A DNA stretch of 39,450 bases from JBMNQH01 sp050944035 (lineage in GTDB: Bacteria > Bacillota > Clostridia > Oscillospirales > Oscillospiraceae). The position numbers and the translations under genes were made by a program. Location: assembly GCA_050944035.1 (NCBI GenBank), contig JBMNQH010000014.1, positions 1-39,450 on the forward strand, read 5' to 3'. The notes beneath the pieces were generated by a model, which saw only the letters and a program-made list of their open reading frames with translations, was not told where the DNA came from and did not search any database. Below are positions 12,297 through 19,809 of the stretch, one piece after another. Every line of letters begins with the position of its first letter. The stretch's first letter is position 1.

Positions 12297-12917
12297 CTAT
12301 TCCTCTGTTTTTGGTCTACTATAGAGACAACCACAGTAATTTTGCCGGTAGAGACCGTAGTCCGCAGAGAGCTGGATACTGCGTTTGTACCCTTCCCGCT
12401 TCTTAAAATCCGATGGCAACCAGGCGACGCCCAATCGTTCTCCAATCTCATACCCCAGATGATTGATGCGTTGGGCGTCCTTATGCGGACTGACTGTCAG
12501 CGTGGTACAAAAATAGTCAAACCCCATACTTTTCGCCAATTCTGCGGTTTTGGTCAGCCGCAGAACAAAGCAGCTCGTACAACGGCTGCCGCCCTCCGGT
12601 TCGTTCTCTTGTCCCTGTACTGCACCGGTAAACGCTGCGCCTTCCCAATCAGACTTCAGCAATGTCACCGGGTACTTAACCGGCAACGCTGCAATCAATC
12701 GCTCTTGCCACGCCAACCGCTTCTGATATTCCGCTTCCGGTTGAATATTGGGATTATAAAACAGCACCGTTACCGAAAAGTACTGCGTCAAATATTCCAG
12801 AACATAGCTGCTGCACGGACCACAGCAGCTATGGAGTAATAGCCGTGGAACGGATTTTATATCATGCAGATGTGCAAGAATGTCATCCAGTTCTTTCTGA
12901 TAATTGACTTTTATCAT
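12297..12917 (-). CDS. queH: Epoxyqueuosine reductase QueH
   Basis: A 206-residue protein of the QueH (DUF208) family. Near the N-terminus, LLLHSCCGPCSSYVLEYLTQ has the CCxxC motif; RCTSCFVLRL (about 110-120) has the CxxC, and FCTTLTVSPHKD and YCGCLYS near the end complete the signature. QueH performs the last step of queuosine synthesis, reducing epoxyqueuosine in tRNA, using a 4Fe-4S cluster and no cobalamin, in place of QueG. It is followed by the queT promoter four bases past its stop. Confidence 0.93.
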   Translation of the reverse strand: MIKVNYQKELDDILAHLHDIKSVPRLLLHSCCGPCSSYVLEYLTQYFSVTVLFYNPNIQPEAEYQKRLAWQERLIAALPVKYPVTLLKSDWEGAAFTGAVQGQENEPEGGSRCTSCFVLRLTKTAELAKSMGFDYFCTTLTVSPHKDAQRINHLGYEIGERLGVAWLPSDFKKREGYKRSIQLSADYGLYRQNYCGCLYSRPKTEE

Positions 12918-13033
12918 AATTTTTCACCGTTCCTCTCTAGCATTTTCAACAGAATGATTGACAAATTATTGAAATGTGATATTCTAATATCAGCAGAGAC
13001 GCCAGATATTGTTGTAGATTGCGGGAGGTATTT

Positions 13034-13531
13034 ATGGATAACAGAGTCAGCAAAGAGAACTATTATCTTGATATCGCAGATGCTGTTCTAAAGCGCTCTA
13101 CCTGTTTGCGCCGGAAATACGGCGCCATTATTGTCCGCAACGATGAAATTCTTTCCACCGGTTACAATGGTGCGCCCCGTGGCAGAAAAAACTGTTCTGA
13201 CCTGGGGCATTGCTACCGCGAATATCTCCACGTTCCCAGTGGGGAACGTTATGAGCTTTGCCGCAGCGTGCATGCAGAGGCAAATGCAATCATTTCCTCT
13301 TCCCGGCGTGATATGCTGGGCGGTACGCTGTACCTGGTTGGCCGCTCCGCCGCAGATAACCATTTGCTGCATAACACCACGTCCTGTTCCATGTGCCGCC
13401 GCCTGATTATCAACTCCGGTATTCGCGATGTGGTCATCCGCTTAACCGATACCGAGTTCGAGCGGGTATTGGTAGACCAGTGGGTACAGGAGGATGACAC
13501 CTTGGATCTGCAGAGTCTCTGTGACTGCTAA
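13034..13531 (+). CDS. dCMP deaminase (ComEB family)
   Basis: A 165-residue zinc deaminase. The start at ATG 13034 (MDNRVSKENYYLDIADAVLK) has GGGAGG upstream. The zinc site is visible: CRSVHAEANAI (HAE) and TTSCSMCRRLIINSGI (PCxxC-like, here SCSMC). Additional zinc ligands of dCMP deaminases are in CSDLGHCYREYLH. It converts dCMP to dUMP, supplying thymidylate synthesis. Promoter TTGACA (12958-12963) and TATTCT (12980-12985), spacer 16. It stands alone and is followed by a terminator. Confidence 0.92.
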   Translation: MDNRVSKENYYLDIADAVLKRSTCLRRKYGAIIVRNDEILSTGYNGAPRGRKNCSDLGHCYREYLHVPSGERYELCRSVHAEANAIISSSRRDMLGGTLYLVGRSAADNHLLHNTTSCSMCRRLIINSGIRDVVIRLTDTEFERVLVDQWVQEDDTLDLQSLCDC

Positions 13532-13544
13532 CATCTTCATTTTC

Positions 13545-13578
13545 TGGCACAGCGTCTTGCGCTGTGCCATTTCTTTTT
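13545..13578 (+). terminator. Terminator after dCMP deaminase
   Basis: TGGCACAGCG (13545-13554) pairs with CGCTGTGCCA (13560-13569), then TTTCTTTTT. Confidence 0.85.
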
Positions 13579-13616
13579 GCTTCTATCGGAATCTCTACAT
13601 TTATATATAGACAATG

Positions 13617-13655
13617 AAAAGGGCACTATCAAAATTGATAGTGCCCTTTGTTTCT
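13617..13655. terminator. Terminator between converging genes, serves rpsR operon
   Basis: GGGCACTATC (13621-13630) pairs with GATAGTGCCC (13637-13646). The minus-strand flank is TTTTCATTG; it follows rpsR directly. Confidence 0.8.
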
Positions 13656-13661
13656 TTTCAC

Positions 13662-13904
13662 TTAGTCAGTGACATAAGGCAAAAGCGCGATCTGACGTGC
13701 TTTCTTAATGGTCTCTGTCAGCTGACGCTGATGCATTGCACAGGTACCGGTGGTTCTGCGGGGCAGAATCTTGCTGCGCTCGGACATGTAGCGGCGAAGC
13801 TTTGCAGCATCCTTATAGTCAATGTGCTGGCACTTGTCAACACAGAACTGGCACACTTTTCTGCGCTTGCGATTCTTGTTGTTACGATCTCTATCAATAG
13901 CCAA
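13662..13904 (-). CDS. rpsR: Ribosomal protein S18
   Basis: An 80-residue basic protein with CQFCVDKCQHIDYKDAAKLR, then RYMSERSKILPRRTTGTCAM and HQRQLTETIKKARQIALLPY, the whole S18 signature. The three N-terminal cysteines with the one in GTCAMH form the zinc-binding type of S18. The start codon is TTG (13904) with AGGAGG nine bases upstream, unusual for a ribosomal protein gene but common enough in Firmicutes. It is the last gene of rpsF-ssb-rpsR. Confidence 0.96.
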   Translation of the reverse strand: MAIDRDRNNKNRKRRKVCQFCVDKCQHIDYKDAAKLRRYMSERSKILPRRTTGTCAMHQRQLTETIKKARQIALLPYVTD

Positions 13905-13933
13905 GACTGTATCCTCCTGTTCGATTCGTTCAA

Positions 13934-14425
13934 TTAGAACGGTAATTCTCCATCACCGTCATCCAGCTCTGCAAAAGCGCTGTCGGCTTTTGATGCAGGA
14001 TCAAAACTGCTGTAATTGTTCCCGCCATAGCTGTTATTTCCAGACGGCGCACCACTGTTTGCGCGGTAGTAGTCACCACTGTTGTTATCGCTCTCACGGC
14101 TCCGTTTGCTCTCGGCAAAATAGACGCTGTCGGCGACAACTTCTGCATTGCGGCGTTTGCCTCCCTCACGGTCTGTCCACTCACGGATCTGCAAGCGGCC
14201 GGAAACCGCTGCCATCTGACCTTTGGTAAAATACTTGGAAACGAATTCACCGGTCTGCCGCCATGCGACGATGTCGATGAAATCTGTCTGCCTGTCGCCG
14301 CCGTCTCTGGAACCAAAGTCGCGGTCAACAGCAAGTGTAAAAGATGCGACCGGGGTCCCCGACTGTGTATACCGGAGTTCCGGATCGCGGGTAAGGCGAC
14401 CCATAAGGGTAATGTGGTTCAGCAT
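13934..14425 (-). CDS. ssb: Single-stranded DNA-binding protein
   Basis: A 163-residue SSB. The OB fold is in residues 1-105 (MLNHITLMGRLTRDPELRYT, VASFTLAVDRDF, FIDIVAWRQTGEFVSKYFTKGQ, VSGRLQIREWTDREGGKR), followed by an Asn/Ser/Gly-rich linker and the conserved acidic tip DDGDGELPF that recruits partner proteins. Position between rpsF and rpsR is standard, so this is the housekeeping copy rather than one from the mobile element. GGGAGGG precedes the ATG. Confidence 0.96.
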   Translation of the reverse strand: MLNHITLMGRLTRDPELRYTQSGTPVASFTLAVDRDFGSRDGGDRQTDFIDIVAWRQTGEFVSKYFTKGQMAAVSGRLQIREWTDREGGKRRNAEVVADSVYFAESKRSRESDNNSGDYYRANSGAPSGNNSYGGNNYSSFDPASKADSAFAELDDGDGELPF

Positions 14426-14440
14426 AGTTGCCCTCCCTCT

Positions 14441-14737
14441 TTATTCGTATCTCAGGGTAATCAGGGAACGCATGACGCCGTCGGTGATACCGAGTACGCG
14501 ATCCAGCTCTGCGGGGAAATCGGGAGCGGATGTGAACTTGATGAGTACATAGTAACCTTCGGAAATGTAGTTGATTTCATAAGCCAGCTTACGCTTGCCC
14601 ATCTCCTCCATCTCAACCAAAGTACCGTTTTCCTCAACCAGAGTCTTGAACTTCTCTACGATTGCAGCAATTGCCTCTTCGCTCAGGTTCGGATTGATGA
14701 TATACATCACTTCATAATTTTCGGTTGTCTTTGCCAT
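14441..14737 (-). CDS. rpsF: Ribosomal protein S6
   Basis: A 98-residue protein. Start ATG 14737 (MAKTTENYEVMYIINPNLSE) with AAGGAGGTG upstream. The ferredoxin-like S6 fold is recognisable: YEVMYII, EEAIAAIVEKFKTLVEENG, GKRKLAYEINYISEGYYVLI, FTSAPDFPAELDRVLGITDGVMR. It binds 16S rRNA together with S18. It is the first gene of rpsF-ssb-rpsR. Confidence 0.96.
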   Translation of the reverse strand: MAKTTENYEVMYIINPNLSEEAIAAIVEKFKTLVEENGTLVEMEEMGKRKLAYEINYISEGYYVLIKFTSAPDFPAELDRVLGITDGVMRSLITLRYE

Positions 14738-14841
14738 TTGAGCACCTCCTTCTGGACTAATGGCCCCCAACATTGGGGAGCAAGGGTAGCTTGTCTTACA
14801 AACAAGCCCTTTTATTATACACGATTATAAAAATAAGTCAA
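14738..14841 (-). promoter_or_regulatory. rpsF promoter and structured leader
   Basis: Minus-strand promoter TTGACT (14841-14836) and TATAAT (14819-14814), spacer 16. The leader has CTTGT/ACAAG and CCCCAA/TTGGGG hairpins before the ribosome binding site. rpsF leaders in many bacteria carry an S6:S18-binding autoregulatory motif; this one sits in the right place, but I could not confirm the consensus. Confidence 0.5.
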
Positions 14842-14962
14842 GCAACAACTTCCCCTTATTTTTCCTGTATTGACAAGATTTTTTATTCATGGATACCAAA
14901 CAACGCCCCTGTTTTCGTCTGCTGCCCGACAAGAAAAATTTGTAGTTTTTTTGTTTTTCTAC

Positions 14963-14991
14963 TTGACAAGCCTGTACTTGTTCGCTATAAT
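14963..14991 (+). promoter_or_regulatory. Promoter of tRNA-Ser(GGA)
   Basis: TTGACA (14963-14968) and TATAAT (14986-14991) with exactly 17 bases between, 60 bases before the tRNA. Confidence 0.85.
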
Positions 14992-15051
14992 GCAATAGCT
15001 GACTGATCATGTCAGGAATTGAATACCAAGTTGTTTTCAGAGCAATTATGT

Positions 15052-15144
15052 GGAGAAGTCGCGTAGTTTGGTCGAGCGCGCACGATTGGAAATCGTGTAA
15101 CGGTCATAAGCCGTTCGAGGGTTCGAATCCCTCCTTCTCCGCCA
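15052..15144 (+). tRNA. tRNA-Ser(GGA)
   Basis: Class II tRNA: acceptor GGAGAAG/CTTCTCC, anticodon loop TTGGAAA (anticodon GGA), long variable arm, T-arm GAGGGTTCGAATCCCTC and encoded CCA. It shares its 3' end closely with tRNA-Ser(GCU). Confidence 0.95.
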
Positions 15145-15146
15145 TA

Positions 15147-15190
15147 TTAGCACGGTAATTTTGATAGAATTGCCGTGCTAATTCTTTTAT
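15147..15190 (+). terminator. Terminator after tRNA-Ser(GGA)
   Basis: TTAGCACGGTAATT (15147-15160) pairs with AATTGCCGTGCTAA (15168-15181), one wobble, then TTCTTTTAT. Confidence 0.85.
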
Positions 15191-15290
15191 GCTAAAATAT
15201 GGTCCGGGTGGACGAGGCCGAAGGGCTCTCCGCCATTCTGGATGATAATTGGTAAACAGGAAAACAAATCGGGATTTGACGAGGTGTTAT

Positions 15291-15779
15291 ATGTTCAGAT
15301 GGTTTAAGCTTTTCAGAGATCAATATGTTGGGTTTTGGACGTTGGGGCTTATTCTGTTTGCATTGCAGGAAATTCCTTATATGGTGATGCCATTATTCAG
15401 GATGACAGATAATTCTATTATGAATATGCAAGAATCATCCTTTATATTGGGTATTTGCGAAAAGATACTGGGTTCATTATGTATCGCAATAATGTGCTTT
15501 ATCGTGCAGGAAAAGGCGACTGCATTTAGCATGGGTGATGGGATCAACAAGGCTGGATTTGTGTTAGCTGTTGTCATCCTGTTATTGAATTTTCTGGGAT
15601 GGGGACTGTATTTCAGCGGATACCAAACCCTTTGGGTTATGATGCTATTTATAGTTGCGTTGCCACCACTCTATTATGCTGCTATTGGTCTGTGGCGTCA
15701 GAACTGGATATTATTAATTGCAGGAATTGTGTTTGAAGTAGTTCATTTTGTCCATGTGTATGGCAATCTGACGATGTAG
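15291..15779 (+). CDS. Integral membrane protein, unrecognised
   Basis: A 162-residue hydrophobic protein. The ATG at 15291 (MFRWFKLFRDQYVGFWTLGL) has GAGGTG upstream. Hydrophobic segments lie near residues 12-32, 50-70, 80-105, 112-132 and 135-155, so four to five membrane passes. Charged residues are few. No motif I know. It lies just past a tRNA gene, a common site for accessory genes, and is followed 29 bases later by an acetyltransferase gene in the same direction. Confidence 0.75.
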   Translation: MFRWFKLFRDQYVGFWTLGLILFALQEIPYMVMPLFRMTDNSIMNMQESSFILGICEKILGSLCIAIMCFIVQEKATAFSMGDGINKAGFVLAVVILLLNFLGWGLYFSGYQTLWVMMLFIVALPPLYYAAIGLWRQNWILLIAGIVFEVVHFVHVYGNLTM

Positions 15780-15808
15780 ACAACTCGGTATTTGTGGGGG
15801 TGTGAAGC

Positions 15809-16315
15809 ATGGATTGTGGAATAAGGAAATGGCGTATTGCAGATAAATACGATTTAGCCAAAAATCTAAACAATAAAAATGTGCTTAACAATTTGCGGAA
15901 TGGTTTGCCATATCCATACACCGCAGAAGATGCAGAGGATTATATTCGAGCGATGTTGTCAGCAGATACAGATACGACATTCGCGTTTGCTATCACATTA
16001 GACGATAAGGTTATTGGAAGCATCGGCGTGTTTCGTCAAGAGAACATTCATAATCGAACGGCTGAAATGGGCTACTATATCGGAGAGCCATATTGGGGTA
16101 ACGGCTATATGACAAACATAGTAAAACAGGTTTGTCGGTATATATTTAAGCATACAGATATCATCCGCATATATGCAGAGCCATTTGCTCATAACATCGC
16201 ATCGTGTCGAGTGTTAGAAAAAGCGGGATTTCTCTGTGAAGGAGTCCTGCGTAGCAATGCTATAAAATGCGAAAATATTGTTGATATGAAAATGTACGCT
16301 CTTATTAAAGAGTGA
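15809..16315 (+). CDS. GNAT acetyltransferase (RimJ/RimL type)
   Basis: A 168-residue N-acetyltransferase. Motifs: VIGSIGVFRQENIHNRTAEM (strands 3-4), then GYYIGEPYWGNGYMTNIVKQ, the acetyl-CoA-binding RxxGxG/A-like loop here as YWGNGYM, and IYAEPFAHNIASCRVLEKAGF, the closing N-x-x-S-x-x-x-L-x-K-x-G-F signature of the RimJ/RimL group. Substrate is unknown: ribosomal protein, small molecule or antibiotic. GGGGGTG precedes the ATG. Confidence 0.88.
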   Translation: MDCGIRKWRIADKYDLAKNLNNKNVLNNLRNGLPYPYTAEDAEDYIRAMLSADTDTTFAFAITLDDKVIGSIGVFRQENIHNRTAEMGYYIGEPYWGNGYMTNIVKQVCRYIFKHTDIIRIYAEPFAHNIASCRVLEKAGFLCEGVLRSNAIKCENIVDMKMYALIKE

Positions 16316-16358
16316 TACAAATTCCGGTTTGCTGAGATGCCCAATCGTTCACTTTGAA

Positions 16359-16422
16359 CCCCCTTTGGAAAGTGACCCCCCTTGACCCCGTTTGAACCCC
16401 CCAAGAGGGTCGGTGAACCCCC
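16359..16422. repeat. C-rich repeat patch (G-quadruplex-prone on minus strand)
   Basis: Five C-runs of 4-6 bases (16359-16363, 16376-16381, 16386-16389, 16397-16402, 16418-16422) set in repeats of (T)GAACCCCC. On the minus strand this gives five G-tracts, enough for a G-quadruplex. Open frames through it are repeat artefacts. Confidence 0.7.
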
Positions 16423-16461
16423 TCGGAGGATTTTCTATCAAAACGGAGCACCTTTCCCAAA

Positions 16462-16508
16462 GAAAGACCGTTGTTTTGGTACAAAGTGTATCCAAACAAC
16501 GGTCTTTC
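16462..16508. repeat. 15-bp perfect inverted repeat
   Basis: GAAAGACCGTTGTTT (16462-16476) pairs with AAACAACGGTCTTTC (16494-16508) around a 17-base centre. No T-run follows. It may be a small palindromic element or an end of a lost insertion. Positions 16509-16676 otherwise hold no gene. Confidence 0.6.
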
Positions 16509-16676
16509 ACTTTGCCCGAAAAAAGGATTTTCAGCAATTCAGGTTCAACAACAAACACTCGGCCAGGATAATTTCCCGGTCGGGTGTTGTACTTATATGC
16601 GTTTCTCTCTTGACAAACCGCAGCAAGTGAAGTATATTAGTAATATCTTAAATGCTTAGCTATTCTGGAGGTGTCT

Positions 16677-16883
16677 ATGGGAAAAGCTATGAAAATCGCC
16701 CGCGTCGGCAGAGAATGTGTAGCCTGTGGTTGTTGTGTAAAAGTCTGTCCGAGGAACGCAATACAGATTCATCTCGGCGCGATAGCACAAGTAGATAGCG
16801 AAAAATGTGTTGGTTGTGGCAAATGCGAAAAAGTATGTCCGGCTGCCATTATCACGATTTCGGAACGGGAGGCAGCAATATGA
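16677..16883 (+). CDS. 2[4Fe-4S] ferredoxin-like protein
   Basis: A 68-residue protein with two cluster motifs: CVACGCCVKVCPRNAI (residues 14-29) and CVGCGKCEKVCPAAI (residues 45-59), both CxxCxxCxxxCP. It carries electrons. The ATG at 16677 has GGAGGTG upstream. The next gene starts within its stop (ATGA), so it likely partners the membrane protein encoded there. Confidence 0.9.
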   Translation: MGKAMKIARVGRECVACGCCVKVCPRNAIQIHLGAIAQVDSEKCVGCGKCEKVCPAAIITISEREAAI

Positions 16884-17509
16884 AAAAGAAATGGTATACA
16901 TACCTCTGGATTGCAGAAATCCTCTACTGGGTTCTGGGATTGACAAATATTCTTTTTGCATGGCTCGGTCTTGCGTTCTTTATCATTCCGCTTATGATTG
17001 CGATGATCGGCGGCAACAAAGCCTACTGCAACCGTTACTGCGGCCGTGGACAGCTTTTTGAATTGCTGGGGGGTAAACTCAAATTATCCCTTCATCACAA
17101 GCCCCCGAAATTTCTTAGCAGCAAGTGGTTCCGTTACGGATTTTTAGCGTTCTTTATGACCATGTTCTGCCTGATGCTTTTCAGCACCTATCAGGTTTTC
17201 ACCGGTGCGCCGCTGAAGCAGACCGTAACGCTTCTGTGGACAATCAAGTTGCCTTGGCAGTGGGCAGATGTCAGCATGGTTGCCCCGTGGTTTGCCCAGT
17301 TTGCATTTGGATTTTTTGGTATGATGATGACATCCACGGTTCTCGGCTTGATTACTATGCTCTTCTTCCGTCCCCGTTCCTGGTGCGTCTACTGCCCAAT
17401 GGGTACAATGACACAGGGAATCTGCCAACTAAAGCACAGAAAGGAGACAACCGGCTGTGGAGGAGAAAGCAAAGAAAATTGCGGAGTTACTCAAACTACT
17501 GGCAAATGA
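16880..17509 (+). CDS. Membrane-bound 4Fe-4S protein (NapH/NosR C-terminal-like)
   Basis: A 209-residue protein with four to five membrane segments (about 8-25, 28-48, 85-110, 140-165). Two cysteine groups face the same side: CNRYCGRGQLFELLGG near residue 50 and CVYCPMGTMTQGICQL near 175. This CxxxC-G-R / CxxCPxG pattern is that of the polyferredoxin-type membrane subunits (NapH, NosR, YccM), without the C-terminal soluble ferredoxin domain, which the preceding gene may supply. Its last 53 bases overlap the ArsR gene. Redox partner unknown. Confidence 0.8.
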   Translation: MKKKWYTYLWIAEILYWVLGLTNILFAWLGLAFFIIPLMIAMIGGNKAYCNRYCGRGQLFELLGGKLKLSLHHKPPKFLSSKWFRYGFLAFFMTMFCLMLFSTYQVFTGAPLKQTVTLLWTIKLPWQWADVSMVAPWFAQFAFGFFGMMMTSTVLGLITMLFFRPRSWCVYCPMGTMTQGICQLKHRKETTGCGGESKENCGVTQTTGK

Positions 17510-17738
17510 ACACCGACTGTTGATTTTATGTGCGCTGATCCAGGAGCCGATGAGCGTCGGAAAAATTCATGAGTTCACGCCTAACATTTCATCTTCGGCA
17601 CTGTCTCAGCACTTATCCCAACTGAAAACAGCAGGAATACTGGAGTCTGATAAACAAGGTATGAAGGTTATCTATCGCATTCAGGACAAAAATGTGATTG
17701 GATTGATGGACTTTCTAAAAACACACTACTGCCAATAA
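17457..17738 (+). CDS. ArsR/SmtB-family repressor
   Basis: A 93-residue winged-helix protein, starting at GTG 17457 with AAAGGAG upstream and overlapping the end of the membrane protein gene. The family pattern is clear: AELLKLLANEHRLLILCALI, then SALSQHLSQLKTAGILESDK and YRIQDKNV. No ELCVCD-type metal site is visible, so the signal may be redox or another ligand. It probably regulates its own operon (ferredoxin, polyferredoxin, ArsR). Confidence 0.88.
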   Translation: MEEKAKKIAELLKLLANEHRLLILCALIQEPMSVGKIHEFTPNISSSALSQHLSQLKTAGILESDKQGMKVIYRIQDKNVIGLMDFLKTHYCQ

Positions 17739-17760
17739 TATAAGGGGTTTTCTCGGATCA

Positions 17761-17801
17761 AAAAAGAGACGCTCTATTCAATGGATAGAGCGTCTCTTTT
17801 T
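17761..17801. terminator. Strong bidirectional terminator
   Basis: AAAAAGAGACGCTCTAT (17761-17777) pairs with ATAGAGCGTCTCTTTTT (17785-17801), no mismatch. Confidence 0.9.
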
Positions 17802-18111
17802 GCGCATATATAGAATCATCTTCGCAACATAGTTCTATTTCTTATAGAAAATTACTGATTATTCATTGTAGTCTCTCCTCTTTTATGATAAATTATTAAC
17901 AAATAAAAGCGCTTCGTCTTTATACCCCCTCATATCCCTTATCTTACAGCTTTCAACAGCCATTACCCCTGAACCTTATAGGCCTGAAAACCTGTAATTT
18001 CTTTCTTTTTTTGTTTTTTCATCCAAATTGTCAAGGAATTCCTCTTCCTAGAGCTATCGGCACTTGACGATTAGTCTGATTACATCACAAAAGAAAGAGA
18101 GTGTGAGCCCA
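17802..18111. other. AT-rich intergenic stretch, no gene seen
   Basis: About 310 bases without a supported gene or clear hairpin. TTGACG at 18064-18069 is a possible -35 for the gene at 18112, but I found no convincing -10. Confidence 0.6.
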
Positions 18112-18510
18112 ATGTTTTCAGATAATTTAGCCGACGCACTTCTCCGATTCTTTGGCGAGACAAACATGAGCTATGAAACTGCTTCCGAGCTCTGCCATTT
18201 AAGTGAAAGAACGATCTGTAACATTGCTTGCCGCAGATCCGTTGCGTCGATTGCTTCTCTTGAAAAACTGTGTAAGGGGTTTGGAAAAACACCGAACGAA
18301 CTCCTGTCCAAAATCGACGAGCAGCAAGCTGTTACATACCGATTTCCTATGGCAGTCTCAACCGCAAAAATATTTCGCTCCTCACTCGGTTATTCCAGCT
18401 TCCCAGTTTGTCCTCGCTGTAGCAGTACGCTTGTGCGAGAATATCAGGCGTATTGCGATCGCTGTGGTCAGTGCCTCGGCTGGGATTTTTATCCCAAAAC
18501 CGATGAATGA
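18112..18510 (+). CDS. XRE-like HTH plus zinc-ribbon protein
   Basis: A 132-residue protein starting at ATG 18112 (MFSDNLADALLRFFGETNMS). Residues 15-75 form an HTH (YETASELCHLSERTICNIAC, then SIASLEKLCKGFGKTPNELL). Residues 100-125 hold a zinc ribbon: CPRC and CDRC knuckles spaced 15 residues apart, followed by CLGWDF. This pairing suggests a DNA-binding regulator. It stands alone, followed by a terminator. Function unknown. Confidence 0.75.
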   Translation: MFSDNLADALLRFFGETNMSYETASELCHLSERTICNIACRRSVASIASLEKLCKGFGKTPNELLSKIDEQQAVTYRFPMAVSTAKIFRSSLGYSSFPVCPRCSSTLVREYQAYCDRCGQCLGWDFYPKTDE

Positions 18511-18550
18511 AACGCCCTGTTTCATTCCTTTCTCATCGCGGAAAACAACA

Positions 18551-18587
18551 GAAAAGAGCCTTGAAATTGGAATTCAAGGCTCTTTTC
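18551..18587. terminator. Bidirectional terminator
   Basis: GAAAAGAGCCTTGAA (18551-18565) pairs with TTCAAGGCTCTTTTC (18573-18587). Positions 18588-18760 hold no gene I can support. Confidence 0.85.
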
Positions 18588-18760
18588 TGTACTTCTCTAT
18601 TTTGGGAAACCAATCCCGCAGTTTGTACTATATAAGTGAATCGCCCATCTTTTTGAAATTCGTTCCTCAATGTGTCAACAATCATCAGCATTGTTTTTTG
18701 TCGGCTATCTGTGAGGTCATAAATAAAAAAGACAGACACAGAACTATTACTGCATCTGTC

Positions 18761-19027
18761 TTATTCATCCTCGTCGGATGTATCTTCAAAGGAGTATTCA
18801 TTGAGTTCTTCATAATCCAGAAATTCTGCCACGGTCATATTAAAGGCAATCGCAATTTTATGCAGCGTCTGGATTCTAGGGTTAAAAGCTCTTCCATTGA
18901 TTAAACTGTCAATAGTAGAAGTCGTAATGCCACTCATATCTGCCAACTTATTGATGGTAATACCACGTTTTTTGCAAAGAGACTGTATTCGATTGATTAA
19001 AATTTGTGCATATACCTTTTGATCCAT
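18761..19027 (-). CDS. XRE-family HTH regulator
   Basis: An 88-residue protein, start ATG 19027 (MDQKVYAQILINRIQSLCKK) with AGCAAGGATGAG upstream. HTH: ITINKLADMSGITTSTIDSL, then INGRAFNPRIQTLHKIAIAFNMTVAEFLDY, and an acidic tail. It is related to the two following regulators but more diverged. Its targets are unknown. Confidence 0.85.
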   Translation of the reverse strand: MDQKVYAQILINRIQSLCKKRGITINKLADMSGITTSTIDSLINGRAFNPRIQTLHKIAIAFNMTVAEFLDYEELNEYSFEDTSDEDE

Positions 19028-19103
19028 CCGTCTCATCCTTGCTATCAGAAACATACTGTTCTATGAATAAAACAATAAATATAGTGGGATTCTGCTTTTT
19101 GTA

Positions 19104-19388
19104 TTATTTTATTTCTTGTTCTAAATTGAGGAACAGGTCTGAGTTGAAAAAATCTATAATCGTTATATCAAGACCGTCACACAACTTTTTTATCGTTGCA
19201 ACAGTTACGCTATTATTTCGTCTATTAATAATATTGTTCACCGTAGATTGCGTAACACCGCTGATAGTGCAGAGTTTATTAATTGAGATATTTCGTTCTT
19301 TGCATAAGCTTAAAATCCGCTCTTTGACTGCTTCATTAATTGTAATGTGAATCACCTTACTCTCTAAATAAAGAGTAGCTAATTCCAT
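19104..19388 (-). CDS. XRE-family HTH regulator, tandem copy 1
   Basis: A protein of up to 94 residues: ISINKLCTISGVTQSTVNNI and VATIKKLCDGLDITIIDFFNSDLF mark the HTH and trailing helices, ending LNLEQEIK. It is closely similar to copy 2 at 19439-19696 over the whole length, so the two arose by tandem duplication. The true start is uncertain: ATG 19388, or GTG 13 codons later (VIHITINEAVKERI), which aligns with the start of copy 2. An operator-like palindrome lies just upstream (19398-19415). Confidence 0.85.
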   Translation of the reverse strand: MELATLYLESKVIHITINEAVKERILSLCKERNISINKLCTISGVTQSTVNNIINRRNNSVTVATIKKLCDGLDITIIDFFNSDLFLNLEQEIK

Positions 19389-19397
19389 TCAAAATAC

Positions 19398-19415
19398 TTA
19401 ACTCTCTTGGGTTAA
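19398..19415. promoter_or_regulatory. 18-bp operator between the tandem regulators
   Basis: TTAACTCTCTTGGGTTAA, a near-palindrome of the form TTAACYC-N4-GRGTTAA. The same site type occurs twice at 19743-19779, upstream of copy 2. Confidence 0.65.
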
Positions 19416-19438
19416 GTTGATTTAAAAATCTTTTCTGT

Positions 19439-19696
19439 CTATTTTATTTCTTGCTCTAATCCACGAAATAACGGAGAATGAAAGAAATCATCCACAGTAA
19501 TATCAAGCCCATCACATAGTTTTTTTATTGTCGCAACATTTGCACTATTGTTTCGCCCATTAACGATATTGTTCACTGTGGATTGCGTAACACCGCTAAT
19601 AATACAAAGCTTATTGATCGAGATGTCTCGCTCTTCACATAAATCCAAAATCCGAATTCTAATTGCTTCACCGACTGTAATATAAGCCACCTCCAT
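19439..19696 (-). CDS. XRE-family HTH regulator, tandem copy 2
   Basis: An 85-residue protein: MEVAYITVGEAIRIRILDLC, then ISINKLCIISGVTQSTVNNI, VATIKKLCDGLDITVDDFFH and GLEQEIK. Most positions match copy 1; the recognition helix (TQSTVNNI) is identical, so both should bind the same operator. The start ATG 19696 precedes GGAGGTG, which might suggest a slightly later start. It is divergent from the gene at 19810, with a double operator between them. Confidence 0.87.
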   Translation of the reverse strand: MEVAYITVGEAIRIRILDLCEERDISINKLCIISGVTQSTVNNIVNGRNNSANVATIKKLCDGLDITVDDFFHSPLFRGLEQEIK

Positions 19697-19737
19697 TTCT
19701 CAAATAGCTTGTAAAAAGAATACAAACTTTCTCTTGA

Positions 19738-19787
19738 AAACGTTAACCCTTTTGAGTTAAAATAACTCAAAAGGGTTAAACGTTTAA
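19738..19787. promoter_or_regulatory. Double operator as a large inverted repeat
   Basis: TTAACCCTTTTGAGTTAA (19743-19760) is followed after one base by its inverted near-copy ATAACTCAAAAGGGTTAA (19762-19779). Flanking AACGTT and AAACGTT extend the whole to an inverted repeat of about 45 bases. It lies between the divergent regulator and the gene at 19810 and probably controls both. Confidence 0.7.
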
Positions 19788-19809
19788 AATTGAGAAAGAA
19801 GGTAAAATT

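Noticed and set aside
15199..15240. Possible second tRNA-Ser remnant after tRNA-Ser(GGA)
   Set aside because: AGGCCGAAGGG and CTCTCCGCCA recall parts of serine tRNAs, but no arm folds and the length is too short to be sure.
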